A stretch of 64,000 nt of DNA from Bacteroidota bacterium (GTDB lineage: Bacteria > Bacteroidota > Bacteroidia > AKYH767-A > 2013-40CM-41-45), in assembly GCA_016721305.1 (NCBI GenBank), contig JADKIH010000002.1, positions 124,001-188,000 on the forward strand. The letters run 5' to 3'. A program made the position numbers and the translations under genes. Below, piece after piece: positions 27,565-36,477 of this stretch; position 1 is the stretch's first letter; each line of letters begins with the position of its first letter. The notes under the pieces were generated by a model. That model saw nothing but the letters and a program-made list of their open reading frames with translations, was not told the origin of the DNA and searched no databases.

Positions 27565-28753
27565 TTACTTAATGATTTCAGTAACTTGACCTGCACCTAC
27601 AGTACGGCCACCTTCACGGATCGCGAAAACGAAGACCTTTGTCCATAGCTACCGGTTGGATCAACACAACTTCAATAGTTACGTTATCACCAGGCATTAC
27701 CATCTCACGTCCTGCCGGTAAAGTGATTTCACCTGTTACGTCAGTTGTACGGAGATAGAATTGCGGACGGTATTTGTTGTGGAATGGAGTGTGACGACCA
27801 CCTTCTTCTTTTTTCAAAACGTAGATCTCAGCTTTGAAAACAGTGTGAGGAGTGATTGAGCCTGGTTTAGCTACAACCATACCACGACGGATGTCAGTTT
27901 TTTCAATACCACGGAGGAGGAGACCAACGTTATCGCCGGCTTCACCACGATCAAGGATCTTACGGAACATTTCTACCCCTGTACAAGTCGACTTGATTGT
28001 TTTTTCCTGCATACCGATGATATCAACTTCATCACCTGTATTGATAACACCACGCTCGATACGACCTGTAGCAACTGTACCACGACCTGTGATCGAGAAT
28101 ACGTCTTCTACCGGCATAAGGAATGGCTTATCAACATCACGCGGAGGAATTGGAATAAATGTATCTACTGCTTCCATCAATTCGAGGATAGATGGAACCC
28201 ATTTTGGATCTTTGTTCAAACCACCTAAAGCAGAACCACGGATAACCGGAGTAGCACCACCGTCAAACTGGTAGAAGCTAAGGAGGTCACGGATTTCCAT
28301 TTCAACGAGGTCAAGAAGTTCAGGATCGTCAACCATATCCACTTTGTTCATGAATACAACGATCTTAGGAACACCAACCTGACGAGCCAAAAGGATGTGC
28401 TCGCGAGTTTGTGGCATCGGACCGTCAGTAGCAGCAACCACGAGGATCGCGCCATCCATCTGAGCAGCACCAGTTACCATGTTCTTTACGTAATCGGCGT
28501 GACCTGGACAGTCAACGTGCGCATAGTGACGGTTTGCAGTCTGATATTCTACGTGAGCTGTATTGATGGTAATACCACGTTCTTTTTCTTCCGGAGCATT
28601 ATCGATTGAATCAAATGAGCGAGTTTCTGCCCAGCCTTTTTCAGCAAGTACCGTAGTGATCGCTGCTGTTAAAGTAGTTTTACCGTGGTCAACGTGACCG
28701 ATGGTTCCAATGTTAACATGGGGCTTGGAACGGTCGAATTTTTCTTTTGCCAT
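27565..28753 (-). CDS. tuf: Elongation factor Tu (frame broken at 27626-27629)
   Basis: 395 residues when repaired. P-loop GHVDHGKTT, switch II DCPGHADYVKNM, NKVD and GSAL motifs, then domains 2 and 3 (GRGTVATGRIERGV, RGMVVAKPGSITPH, PGDNVTIEV). The frame stops early at KGLRFRDP; removing one A from the A4 run at 27626-27629 gives [22 protein letters not shown] with stop at 27565-27567. EF-Tu delivers aminoacyl-tRNA to the ribosome; an inactivated copy is implausible, so this is a miscall. Transcribed with the upstream tRNA cluster. Confidence 0.95.
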
Positions 28754-29081
28754 TGCAATAAGGTATTAGAGGTTAATGTTAGTTGAGTTTACTAAAGTTG
28801 AGTTTACAATTATCGTGAACTGTGAAAAGATGGAAGCTCGTTTCAGCAGTATCCGGTATCCTAATTCGTGTTTCCCGATCCAAAGATGTGAACCGAAAAG
28901 TTATATTAAGAATCCGCAAGGTCGCCCTCCGGATTTTAATTCTGTTAAGACAGCAGGAGTAAATTTTAATTACGACCGGAAAACCAAATTGTAATTACCG
29001 GATCCTGCACTAAAGTTTTTCAAACCGGAACGTAAACTTTGCCGTTGCAAACCCGTTCTGGCCGTTGTTTCATGTATCAGG
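28754..29081. other. 328-base gap between tRNA-Thr and tuf
   Basis: I find no credible gene. On the minus strand it forms the long leader of tuf. It contains only small imperfect hairpins and no strong -7/-33 promoter pair. Confidence 0.6.
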
Positions 29082-29154
29082 AGCCAATGACCAGGATCGA
29101 ACTGGTGACCTCATCCTTACCATGGATGTGCTCTACCGACTGAGCTACATTGGC
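29082..29154 (-). tRNA. tRNA-Thr (GGT anticodon)
   Basis: 73 nt; acceptor GCCAATG/CATTGGC, TA at 8-9, anticodon loop ATGGTAA on the stem CATCC/GGATG, GTTCGAT T-loop. Last of four tRNAs upstream of tuf. Confidence 0.94.
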
Positions 29155-29185
29155 TGAATCAGGTAGAATACATCTGATATTCTCG

Positions 29186-29258
29186 AGCGGAAGACGGGGC
29201 TCGAACCCGCCACCCTCAGCTTGGAAGGCTGATGCTCTACCAAATGAGCTACTTCCGC
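29186..29258 (-). tRNA. tRNA-Gly (TCC anticodon)
   Basis: 73 nt; acceptor GCGGAAG/CTTCCGC, TA at 8-9, anticodon loop CTTCCAA, GTTCGAG T-loop. Confidence 0.94.
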
Positions 29259-29303
29259 TAATGTATTAGTCAGGATCATCGGGGTCCAAACTAAAACTCA
29301 GAG

Positions 29304-29384
29304 TGGGGAGAGAAGGATTCGAACCTTCGAAGCTTTCGCAACGGATTTACAGTCCGTCCCATTTGGCCACTCTGGTATCTCCCC
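29304..29384 (-). tRNA. tRNA-Tyr (GTA anticodon)
   Basis: 81 nt with a long variable arm as expected for Tyr; acceptor GGGGAGA/TCTCCCC, anticodon loop CTGTAAA, GTTCGAA T-loop, discriminator A. Confidence 0.94.
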
Positions 29385-29429
29385 TTCTCAATGGTCCTAA
29401 AACCAGCACTGAATACTTAAAGAACTTAG

Positions 29430-29503
29430 AGCCGATGGAGGGATTCGAACCCCCGACCCACTGATTACAAATCAGTAGCTCTGGCCAACTGAGCTACATC
29501 GGC
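29430..29503 (-). tRNA. tRNA-Thr (TGT anticodon)
   Basis: 74 nt; acceptor GCCGATG/CATCGGC, TA at 8-9, anticodon loop TTTGTAA on the stem CTGAT/ATCAG, GTTCGAA T-loop. First tRNA of the cluster. Confidence 0.94.
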
Positions 29504-29550
29504 TTTTTTTGAAATTTCGAAGATTTCTCTTCCCCTCAAAATTGGGATTG

Positions 29551-29580
29551 CAAATGTAGATAAACGAAATTAAAATGCAA
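29551..29580 (-). promoter_or_regulatory. Bacteroidota-type promoter of the tRNA-tuf operon
   Basis: On the minus strand: TTG (29578-29580), 19-base spacer, then TACATTTG (29551-29558), an exact -33/-7 pair for the phylum's housekeeping sigma factor. Predicted start near 29545, about 40 bases before tRNA-Thr(TGT). Confidence 0.75.
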
Positions 29581-29610
29581 ATTTTAAAGAAAAATATTTT
29601 CAACAAACAT

Positions 29611-29642
29611 AAAAAAAAGGTTTCCGGGCTCCGGAAACCTTT
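29611..29642 (-). terminator. Terminator after the small 29.7-kb gene
   Basis: Perfect 12-bp stem AAAGGTTTCCGG (29616-29627) / CCGGAAACCTTT (29631-29642), three-base loop. On the minus strand it continues as an eight-T run. Confidence 0.9.
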
Positions 29643-29675
29643 GGGTAATTTCTATAAGAATTTAAGAATCAGCAC

Positions 29676-29849
29676 TCAGGCTATAACTTTCGCCAGAGGA
29701 TAGCGCTTCTTCCACATCTTAAAAGCTGCCATACTATGGACGATCATCATCGTTTTATGGTCTAATTGGACCTTTATTCGGGTTGCTGCATCGCTTACAG
29801 GTTGTTGTACCAGCTTAATCTTGCGCTTTGAGTTGTTAATCATTTTCAT
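29676..29849 (-). CDS. Small basic conserved hypothetical protein
   Basis: 57 residues from the ATG at 29849: MKMINNSKRKIKLVQQPVSD, then a RIKVQLDHKTMMIVHSM stretch and MWKKRYPLAKVIA at the end. Strongly basic, no signal peptide or membrane helix. The pattern resembles small hypothetical proteins of Bacteroidota with a DxKT...W..RYPxAKVI core; I know no function. The frame is open further upstream to 29966, but that extension looks like noise. A strong terminator follows, supporting an expressed unit. Confidence 0.55.
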   Translation of the reverse strand: MKMINNSKRKIKLVQQPVSDAATRIKVQLDHKTMMIVHSMAAFKMWKKRYPLAKVIA

Positions 29850-30069
29850 CGTTTTTAAAATAACGGACATTGAACAAATGTGTGTCGATAGCTTTGTTTC
29901 AATAATTGTACCAGACTTCTCTTTACTCCTGATATGATCTGCTACATTTCCTAAACACCGAAACAAGGTCGACTGTTCAAATAAACGATTAATAAAGGTT
30001 ATAATTGTTTAAGAAAAGTTTAAATATTCTAAAAATCCTTTACCTACTTGAAAATACGCTAAAAATAAA

Positions 30070-30099
30070 GAATCCGGGCACTTTTTGGTGTCCGGATTC
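30070..30099 (-). terminator. Terminator after gapA
   Basis: Stem GAATCCGGGCAC / GTGTCCGGATTC with one G-U pair around a TTTTTG loop; on the minus strand followed by TTTATTTTT. 18 bases after the gapA stop. Confidence 0.8.
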
Positions 30100-30117
30100 A
30101 TGAAAATTTCACTCAGT

Positions 30118-31131
30118 TCAAGCAGGAATTAGTTGCCCTACTTTCACTGCCAATTCGGCCAATCGATTGCTATATCCTGCTTCATTGTCATACCATCCTA
30201 CAATTTTCACCATCGGTCCCAGTACAGTAGTTAATTCTGAGTCAAAAATGCAGGAATTGGGATCTCCAACGATATCTATGGAAACAATCGGATCGGATGT
30301 ATAGGACATAATACCTTTTAATGGGCCTTCTGCAGCCTTTTTGAAGGCCATATTCACCTCTTCCTCTGTCGGATGCTGATGTAAAATGCAGGTAATATCT
30401 GTTAAAGAGCCGTCAGGCGAAGGAACACGGATACCCGCGCCTCCTAATTTACCATTCAAATGTGGTAAGACCTCTCCCAATGCTTTTGCTGCTCCTGTTG
30501 TGGTAGGAATAATCGATACGGCTGCTGCACTGGCACGTCGCAAATCCTTATGCGGCGCATCGTGAATATTCTGATCTCCGGTATAGGAGTGAATCGTTGT
30601 TACAAATGCCTGCTCAATACCCCACTGAGAATCAAGTACTTTTAGCATTGGAGCTGCATTATTAGTTGTACAGCTGGCATTCGAAATTATGTGGTCATCG
30701 GCCGTCAATGTTTCATCATTAACACCTAAAACGATGCTCTTCATGTCACCCTTTCCTTTGGTCGGAGCCGATAGAATTACCCGCTTTGCTCCTGCCTTAA
30801 TGTGAAGGGATGCAGAAGCGTAATCAGTAAACTTGCCGGTACATTCCAGCAATACGTCTACTCCGATTGTCTTCCAAGGAAGTGCCGTCGGGTCTTTCTC
30901 CTTTGAAACAGGTATTGTAATTCCGTTGAGGATAATTGCCTTTTCAGTATAATCGACAGTGCCATCAAAACGACCGTGAATAGAATCGTACTTGAACAAA
31001 TGTGCAAGCGTATGTGTGTCGGTCAAATCGTTAATCGCTACCAGTTCTAAACCCGGTGTTTTCAAAATAACTCTTGTGGCAATACGGCCGATACGACCGA
31101 AACCATTAATTGCAACTCTAATTTTTTTCAT
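30118..31131 (-). CDS. gap: Glyceraldehyde-3-phosphate dehydrogenase, type I
   Basis: Intact 337-residue GAPDH. N-terminal NAD fold (VAINGFGRIGRIATR), Asp35 in AINDLTD (NAD preference), active-site C154 in SNASCTTNN, phosphate-binding GAAKALGEVLP, and the C-terminal GWYDNEAGYSNR. Converts G3P to 1,3-bisphosphoglycerate in glycolysis or the reverse. Same strand as lipA, 74 bases apart, with its own terminator. A second GAPDH elsewhere in the genome cannot be excluded. Confidence 0.95.
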   Translation of the reverse strand: MKKIRVAINGFGRIGRIATRVILKTPGLELVAINDLTDTHTLAHLFKYDSIHGRFDGTVDYTEKAIILNGITIPVSKEKDPTALPWKTIGVDVLLECTGKFTDYASASLHIKAGAKRVILSAPTKGKGDMKSIVLGVNDETLTADDHIISNASCTTNNAAPMLKVLDSQWGIEQAFVTTIHSYTGDQNIHDAPHKDLRRASAAAVSIIPTTTGAAKALGEVLPHLNGKLGGAGIRVPSPDGSLTDITCILHQHPTEEEVNMAFKKAAEGPLKGIMSYTSDPIVSIDIVGDPNSCIFDSELTTVLGPMVKIVGWYDNEAGYSNRLAELAVKVGQLIPA

Positions 31132-31205
31132 AAACGCAGATTGATGTAAGATGAATTAAACTTCAAAAGGAAAATTTTGTTCCAAAATTCCCTTGTATAA
31201 AAAAA

Positions 31206-32075
31206 CTATTCTAAGTGCTTTTCCGCATGATAGCTCGAACGTACAAGTGGTCCGCTCTCCACGTATCTGAAACCTTTTGACAAACCAATTTCTTTGAGTC
31301 GTGCAAAAATATCGGGGTGAACAAACTCTTGAACTGCTAAGTGCTCTTTTGTCGGCTGTAGGTATTGACCAAGAGTGAGAATAGACACATTGGAACGACG
31401 CAAATCATCCATGGCCTCTACAACCTCTTCTTCAGTCTCACCCAAGCCTAACATAATTCCTGATTTTGCCGGAATCCCTGCTCCGCTAATGCGTGCAAGT
31501 ACTTCGAGACTACGATCATATTTTGCCTGTATGCGAACTTCTTTTGTAAGTCGGCGAACAGTTTCCAGATTATGAGAAATAATTTCAGGTCTTGCATCGA
31601 TCAGCATCTGAAGATTATCCCACTGCCCTTGAAAATCCGGGATCAATGTTTCCATTGTGGTGCCGGGCGAAAGTTCTCTGATCTTTTGAATTGTCTCGAC
31701 CCAAATTTGTGCACCGCCATCTTTCAAATCATCGCGATCTACAGAGGTAATTACACAATGTTTCACACTCATCAGCTTAACTGATTTAGCTACACGCAAG
31801 GGCTCAAAAGGATCAACGGCTTCCGGTCGTCCGGTTGCTACATTACAAAAGCCACAACTACGTGTACAAATATTTCCGAGGATCATGAAGGTGGCAGTTC
31901 CTGCTCCCCAACATTCTCCCATATTCGGACAATTTCCACTCTGACAAATTGTATGAAGTTTATGTTCACCGACAATTTCCCGAACTTTTGTATACTCTTG
32001 TCCGATCGGTAATTTCACTCTAAGCCAAGCCGGCTTCGGCATTCTGTTTTCAGTCACTGATTTCCCTTCTTCCAT
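31206..32075 (-). CDS. lipA: Lipoyl synthase
   Basis: Intact 289-residue radical SAM enzyme. Auxiliary cluster cysteines CQSGNCPNMGEC, radical SAM motif CTRSCGFCNV, the ATGRP segment, QYLQPTKEHL and the C-terminal VRSSYHAEKH with the serine that ligates the auxiliary cluster. Inserts two sulphurs into octanoyl groups of lipoyl-dependent enzymes in the cytoplasm. Ten bases downstream of the outer-membrane protein gene, so probably co-transcribed from the promoter at 32845-32875. Confidence 0.96.
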   Translation of the reverse strand: MEEGKSVTENRMPKPAWLRVKLPIGQEYTKVREIVGEHKLHTICQSGNCPNMGECWGAGTATFMILGNICTRSCGFCNVATGRPEAVDPFEPLRVAKSVKLMSVKHCVITSVDRDDLKDGGAQIWVETIQKIRELSPGTTMETLIPDFQGQWDNLQMLIDARPEIISHNLETVRRLTKEVRIQAKYDRSLEVLARISGAGIPAKSGIMLGLGETEEEVVEAMDDLRRSNVSILTLGQYLQPTKEHLAVQEFVHPDIFARLKEIGLSKGFRYVESGPLVRSSYHAEKHLE

Positions 32076-32085
32076 AATATTTTCC

Positions 32086-32835
32086 TCACCATTTTCCGCC
32101 CCAGAGTAATGAGATATAAAAGTTCACCAGAACCTGGTCGTTTCTGATGTTCGCCATAATCGGAAGCGGTTTCAGGTAGCTGTCGACTACCACTCCAACT
32201 TCGAGTGCAGTGACCTTATCCTGCCAACCGCCATATTCAAAGGAGATCGCAAATTTCCCATACACACCGGGATAAAAATTCATTTCGTCAAATCCTCTCA
32301 GATACGGACCGGGGCCATAGATGTATGTCGACGATTGCATCAGAGGATCAGCCGGGTCATATTTTCTTGTTTCAAGATATGCAGTAGAATCGTTCGGTAT
32401 TACCACATCGAGATAAACAGGCTTTGTCATGGCAAGAGATAGACCGACGTAATAGTTGTAACGCACTTCTACTCCGCTCTTCTCACCTTTGCTAAAAATG
32501 ATATTCTGACGACCGTAACCACCACGCAGTAAATAGGCGAAATTCAATTTGCCATAAAAGAATGGCTTTGAACTTTCATAGTACGGGTTGGCCAGTTTGT
32601 ACTGTTTCGGATGACGCATTGAAACAAATTCAATATCGAGCATATGCTTTTTGTAGCCTGTCAGATGCCATCCTCGCATGTATCGTAAACCAAATCCGTT
32701 GGAGTGAATAGTAAGTCCACCTTCGGCTTCATTACGCATCAAAACATTAACATCGCTGCGATCGACCTGAGCCTGATCTTGCGCTTGAGAACGTATAAAA
32801 AACAGGAAAAATAAAACCGATAGTGCTATTCTCAT
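32086..32835 (-). CDS. Outer-membrane beta-barrel-like protein, unknown function
   Basis: About 249 residues with signal peptide MRIALSVLFFLFFIRSQAQ and beta-rich, aromatic, Gly-rich strands (GLRYMRGWHLTGY, FAYLLRGGYG, RYNYYVGLSLAM, FAISFEYGGW), ending VNFYISLLWGGKW with a terminal aromatic as in outer-membrane barrels. I recognise no family function; likely 8-10 strands. I choose the ATG at 32835 over 32847 because the promoter -7 box (32845-32852) overlaps the longer start. Upstream partner of lipA. Confidence 0.7.
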   Translation of the reverse strand: MRIALSVLFFLFFIRSQAQDQAQVDRSDVNVLMRNEAEGGLTIHSNGFGLRYMRGWHLTGYKKHMLDIEFVSMRHPKQYKLANPYYESSKPFFYGKLNFAYLLRGGYGRQNIIFSKGEKSGVEVRYNYYVGLSLAMTKPVYLDVVIPNDSTAYLETRKYDPADPLMQSSTYIYGPGPYLRGFDEMNFYPGVYGKFAISFEYGGWQDKVTALEVGVVVDSYLKPLPIMANIRNDQVLVNFYISLLWGGKW

Positions 32836-32844
32836 CTTAAGGCC

Positions 32845-32875
32845 CAAAATTAAGCATTTAATACATCACTACCAA
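32845..32875 (-). promoter_or_regulatory. Bacteroidota-type promoter for the OMP-lipA unit
   Basis: Minus strand: TTG (32873-32875), 20-base spacer, TAATTTTG (32845-32852). Transcription would start around 32838-32840, only a few bases before the ATG at 32835, implying a nearly leaderless mRNA. Confidence 0.7.
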
Positions 32876-33021
32876 TCATGGAATAAAGGCATTGTCAGAC
32901 TAACGTTAGAATCGACGTTGATCGAAACTTTAGTAAGCCGACTGGGACCATTCCCTTACAGGACAAAGAACTGCTTGTGTGCAAGAATCCTTACTTTTTT
33001 ATTTTTTAAAAAGGGAATGCC

Positions 33022-33029
33022 ATACATTT
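33022..33029 (+). promoter_or_regulatory. Candidate -7 box (TACATTTG) for the OsmC-like gene
   Basis: Exact TAnnTTTG match ending five bases before the ATG at 33035; no clear -33 TTG. If used, the transcript would be leaderless. Confidence 0.4.
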
Positions 33030-33034
33030 GTCTC

Positions 33035-33445
33035 ATGGAAACGATCAGAACAAAATATCTCGGCGATCTTCGAACAGAAGCGGAACACGTAAAATCGTCG
33101 GTTAAAATAATCACAGATGCACCGGTCGATAATCAGGGTAAAGGTGAGGCTTTCTCGCCTACTGATTTGTTGGCTGCATCACTAGGCTCATGTATGACAA
33201 CGATTATGGGAATTGCGGCACGTACGCATTCTATAGACATGAGTGGAATTGACATGAAAATTACGAAGGTAATGGCTGCTAATCCAAGGAGAGTATCAGA
33301 AGTGATTGTTGAATTTGACATGAAAGATCACCTGTACACCGATAAAGAAAAGTCTATTTTACAACAAGCTGCGAAGACTTGTCCTGTAGCCTTGAGTCTG
33401 CACCCCGATCTTATCCAGACAGTCATTTTCAATTTTAAGTCTTAA
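33035..33445 (+). CDS. OsmC/Ohr-family peroxidase
   Basis: 136 residues from the ATG at 33035 (METIRTKYLGDLRTEAEH); an in-frame extension to 32918 looks non-coding. The two conserved cysteines are present: peroxidatic Cys in ASLGSCMTTIMGI and the resolving Cys in AAKTCPVALSLHPD, with the TDLLAAS motif before the first. OsmC proteins reduce organic hydroperoxides in the cytoplasm. Monocistronic; convergent with the small lipoprotein gene. Confidence 0.9.
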   Translation: METIRTKYLGDLRTEAEHVKSSVKIITDAPVDNQGKGEAFSPTDLLAASLGSCMTTIMGIAARTHSIDMSGIDMKITKVMAANPRRVSEVIVEFDMKDHLYTDKEKSILQQAAKTCPVALSLHPDLIQTVIFNFKS

Positions 33446-33480
33446 TTCTCGAGAGTGCGGCAATCCCCTAAAACGGAAAA

Positions 33481-33504
33481 AGCGAACCATTGGGATGATT
33501 CGCT
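33481..33504 (-). terminator. Hairpin downstream of the small lipoprotein gene
   Basis: AGCGAA (33481-33486) / TTCGCT (33499-33504) with an interrupted inner CAT/ATG pairing; on the minus strand followed by TTTTTCC. A weak terminator candidate. Confidence 0.5.
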
Positions 33505-33528
33505 GTAATATCTGTAATTCGAAGGCTA

Positions 33529-33663
33529 TTAACCTCTGATTTCTGAGTGATGTCTAGTTTTGTTCATCTGACCATACGCAGGGCATCTCTCATGCGATTT
33601 GCATGAAGCAAACAGTACAGTTAATGCTGCGAGGGCCAAAGTTACACGGGCGATTTTTTTCAT
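33529..33663 (-). CDS. Small lipoprotein, 44 residues
   Basis: Short gene starting ATG at 33663: signal sequence MKKIARVTLALAALTVLFAS with a lipobox ending at C21, then a 23-residue mature part (KSHERCPAYGQMNKTRHHSE...). The CPAY motif recurs in tiny Bacteroidota lipoproteins I have seen annotated as hypothetical. Function unknown; anchored to a membrane after lipidation. Flanked by a candidate -7 box at 33733-33740 and a downstream hairpin, which supports a real gene despite the size. Confidence 0.7.
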   Translation of the reverse strand: MKKIARVTLALAALTVLFASCKSHERCPAYGQMNKTRHHSEIRG

Positions 33664-33732
33664 GATATCGTCTATTGTTGATTTTTAACGTGAGAATCGG
33701 ATAATTGTTTTGATTTATCCGTGAAAGTTCTG

Positions 33733-33740
33733 CAAAAATA
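33733..33740 (-). promoter_or_regulatory. Candidate -7 box (TATTTTTG) for the small lipoprotein
   Basis: Minus-strand TATTTTTG, about 70 bases upstream of the lipoprotein ATG; no clear -33 element. Confidence 0.4.
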
Positions 33741-33852
33741 TCACATTCTCCGAATAATGGGAAAGAAGTTTTCAACATTTCTCTCAGTCTCGCCTTGAAG
33801 AAAAACAGGATAAAAACCGTTTTTTAGAAATCTCTTCTTATTTTCACACTCG

Positions 33853-34581
33853 ATGAACAATATTAACCCAAGATTGGAAGAAAGCTGGAAAAACGCGTTA
33901 ATCGAGGAATTCGAAAAGCCTTCGTTTAAAGCGCTGAAGAGCTTCCTCGAAAATGAGAAGAAAACAGGACAATCGATTTTCCCTCCCGGACCACTCATTT
34001 TTGCCGCATTGGATTCAACACCGTTTCACAAGGTGAAAGTTGTTCTTCTTGGGCAAGATCCTTACCATGGCCCCGGGCAGGCTCATGGACTTTCGTTCTC
34101 GGTACGCGACGGACAAAAGCTTCCTCCAAGTCTTCAGAATATCTACAAAGAACTCTGAAATGACCTTGGTATTCCGATGGCGCCATCCGGTAATTTGGAA
34201 AAATGGGCGAAACAAGGAGTGTTACTGCTGAATGCTACATTAACTGTCAGAGAAAATCAACCTGGATCTCATCAGAAAAAAGGGTGGGAAGAATTTACGG
34301 ATGCGATCATTCGTGAATTGTCTGCTCAACGTAACGGACTTATTTTTCTCCTTTGGGGAAAATACGCACAGGCAAAAGAGAATCTCATCGATACGACAAA
34401 GCACTTTATCTTAAGTGCACCTCACCCATCCCCTTTCTCTGCTGACCGAGGATTTTTCGGATGCAAGCATTTTTCGAAAGTGAATGAGTTGCTGCTTGAG
34501 CAAGGACTCACTCCGATCGACTGGAACTTACACACGGTCGATGCCAATGTTAAGCCTAGTCATTCGTTAGAGTCAATATAA
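33853..34581 (+). CDS. ung: Uracil-DNA glycosylase (in-frame TGA at codon 102)
   Basis: 242 residues including the interrupted codon. Family 1 UDG: catalytic D69 in GQDPYHGPGQAHGLSFSV, FLLWGKYAQ and the HPSPFS...GFFGCKHFSK motif. It excises uracil from DNA. The frame is the same before and after a TGA at 34156-34158, within KEL-(stop)-NDLGIP. TGA is used as a true stop by other genes in the window, so recoding is unlikely. The halves are otherwise perfect, favouring a base-call error; if real, the C-terminal half including motif HPSPFS would be lost. Confidence 0.88.
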
Positions 34582-34591
34582 GCTTCCGATT

Positions 34592-36360
34592 TTGCAATTT
34601 CGAAACGCATATGCTTTTCTTTTCAGTGCTTTGATTTGGTTCAGCCACATCACAGTTTCGTATGCACAAAATCCAACAGCATTTCACTTACATCTTCAGG
34701 ACACGTCAAATTCAAAAAGTTTCAGAGTGTATGAAGAATCTTTTCTCAAAAAGAAAAATCTGACCAACATTCAGAGCTCCCGCAATGAACTTTCTTCATT
34801 GTTAAGCAATCTTAGATCGGACGGCTACCTCACTGCATCGTGCGATACGTTATACAAAGATTCTACCGGCATTCATGCGGAAATTTTCCTTGGCGAAAAA
34901 ATGCTTTGGGGAAATCTTTACAAAGGAAATGTAGACGAAACATTTCTGGAAGGCACTGGACTTAAAAACAAAAGCTTTAGCAATAAACCTTTCTATTTTG
35001 AAAAGGCAGGCAGGCTGATGAATACTATTCTTAAAAATTGCGAGAACAACGGATATCCTTTTGCCACAATCAAGCTTGACAGTATTCAAATAAACGAGAA
35101 TCGGTATTCGGCAAAATTACACTTAGAGAAGAATAAATTTTTCAGCATTGATAGCATCGTTATTAAAGGAAGCGCTACGGTTGCACCTGTTTACATTTAC
35201 AATTACATAAGCATAAGTCCGGGAGCAACATATAATGAAGCTCAACTAAAAAGAATTTCGAGCCGAATGAAAGAGCTTGCTTTCATCTCTGAAATAAAAC
35301 CAAGTCAGCTAGTTTTTGGTGACAAGCAGACGAAGCTTTACCTTTTTCTGGAGAATAAAAAAGCAAGCCAGTTCGACGGTGTAATCGGATTGCAACCGGA
35401 TGAAAACAAAACAGGCAAAGTAAGTCTGACAGGCGAAGCACATTTGAAGCTACAGAATTCATTGCGACACGGAGAGATCATTGAATTTAACTGGAAACAA
35501 CTTACTTCTCAGTCGCAGGATTTAAAAGTGCGTTTCTTATACCCTTTCATCCTCAGTACACATTTTGGTGTGGACGGTAGTCTGGCCATTTTCAAAAAGA
35601 TTCGACCTACATCGACGTCATCAAATCATTCGGTGTTCAGTATGCACTTACCGGAAACAATTTCATTAAAGCTTTCATCACCGACAAAGAGAGCGACTTG
35701 CAAAGCACCAAGGGTCTTGAGTTTGCTACTACTCTCCCCGACTATGCCGATGTTACTATACTCAGTTACGGCTCCACCGTACACTGGGAACGGCTCGATT
35801 ATCGTCTTAATCCCCGAAAAGGAATTGCAATGGAATTCACGGCGAGTGCTGGAAATAGAAAGATTCGCAAAAACAGCAGCATCAATCCTGCGTTGTATGA
35901 TAGTCTGGAGCTACAAAGCGTAACGTACGCCGGAGAAATGCACTTGGACTACTTTTGGAGTCCGGGTGGAAAGCATGTCATCAATTTTGGCACCATCGGA
36001 GGATATATTCAAAACGAGTCGCTTTTTATAAATGAACTTTTTCGGATTGGCGGACTAAAATCGTTGCGTGGGTTCGACGAAGAATCGATTTATGCATCCG
36101 GATTTTTAATCGGAAAAATTGAATACAGATATCAGCTTGAACAGAATTCGTTCCTCTTTACTTTTTTCAACATGGCCGGATATGCGAACAAAAGCCGAAA
36201 CATCAATTTACATGACACACCCATCGGATTTGGCGCGGGTATTAACTTTGAAACGAAACTGGGAATTATGTCGGTTAGTTATGCTCTGGGAAAGCAATTC
36301 GACAATCCGATTTACTTCCGTAATGGGAAGATTCACTTTGGAATCGTGAATTACTTTTAA
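34592..36360 (+). CDS. POTRA/Omp85-type outer-membrane protein (frame broken near 35600)
   Basis: About 589 residues when repaired. Signal peptide (ending near VSYAQ), POTRA-like repeats (GEKMLWGNLYKGN, FFSIDSIVIKGSATVAPVYI, SPGATYNEAQL) and a C-terminal barrel with the L6-type GGLKSLRGFDEESIYASG (VRGF-like) motif and terminal strand FGIVNYF. This is the BamA/TamA superfamily layout, shorter than BamA, so closer to TamA or an accessory member. The halves meet if one base is added near 35600 (FKKDSTYIDVIKSFG). The start is TTG at 34592, ten bases after ung; no in-frame ATG precedes the signal peptide. Confidence 0.78.
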
Positions 36361-36428
36361 GCAGAACGGCACTCATCGACGGCTTTTGACCTTTTGAGAG
36401 TTGTACTTTCAAAATAGGGCAATATTGT

Positions 36429-36436
36429 TACTTTTG
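36429..36436 (+). promoter_or_regulatory. Candidate -7 box (TACTTTTG) for the MFS gene
   Basis: Exact TAnnTTTG match 42 bases before the ATG at 36478; the nearest TTG upstream is 25 bases away, slightly too far. Confidence 0.4.
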
Positions 36437-36477
36437 AACCTTCGAAAGACAAGTAGACCACGGAACAAATTTCAACT

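Noticed and set aside
28776..28994. A 72-codon plus-strand frame upstream of tuf
   Set aside because: No homology features, wrong strand for the operon, and no ribosome-binding or promoter context.
29082..29503. tRNA cluster as an integration site
   Set aside because: No integrase, direct repeat or shift in base composition beside the cluster; flanking genes are core.
34156..34158. TGA recoding (Trp, Gly or selenocysteine) in ung
   Set aside because: TGA ends other genes here, the site is not a Trp/Sec position in the family, and there is no nearby SECIS-like structure that I can see.
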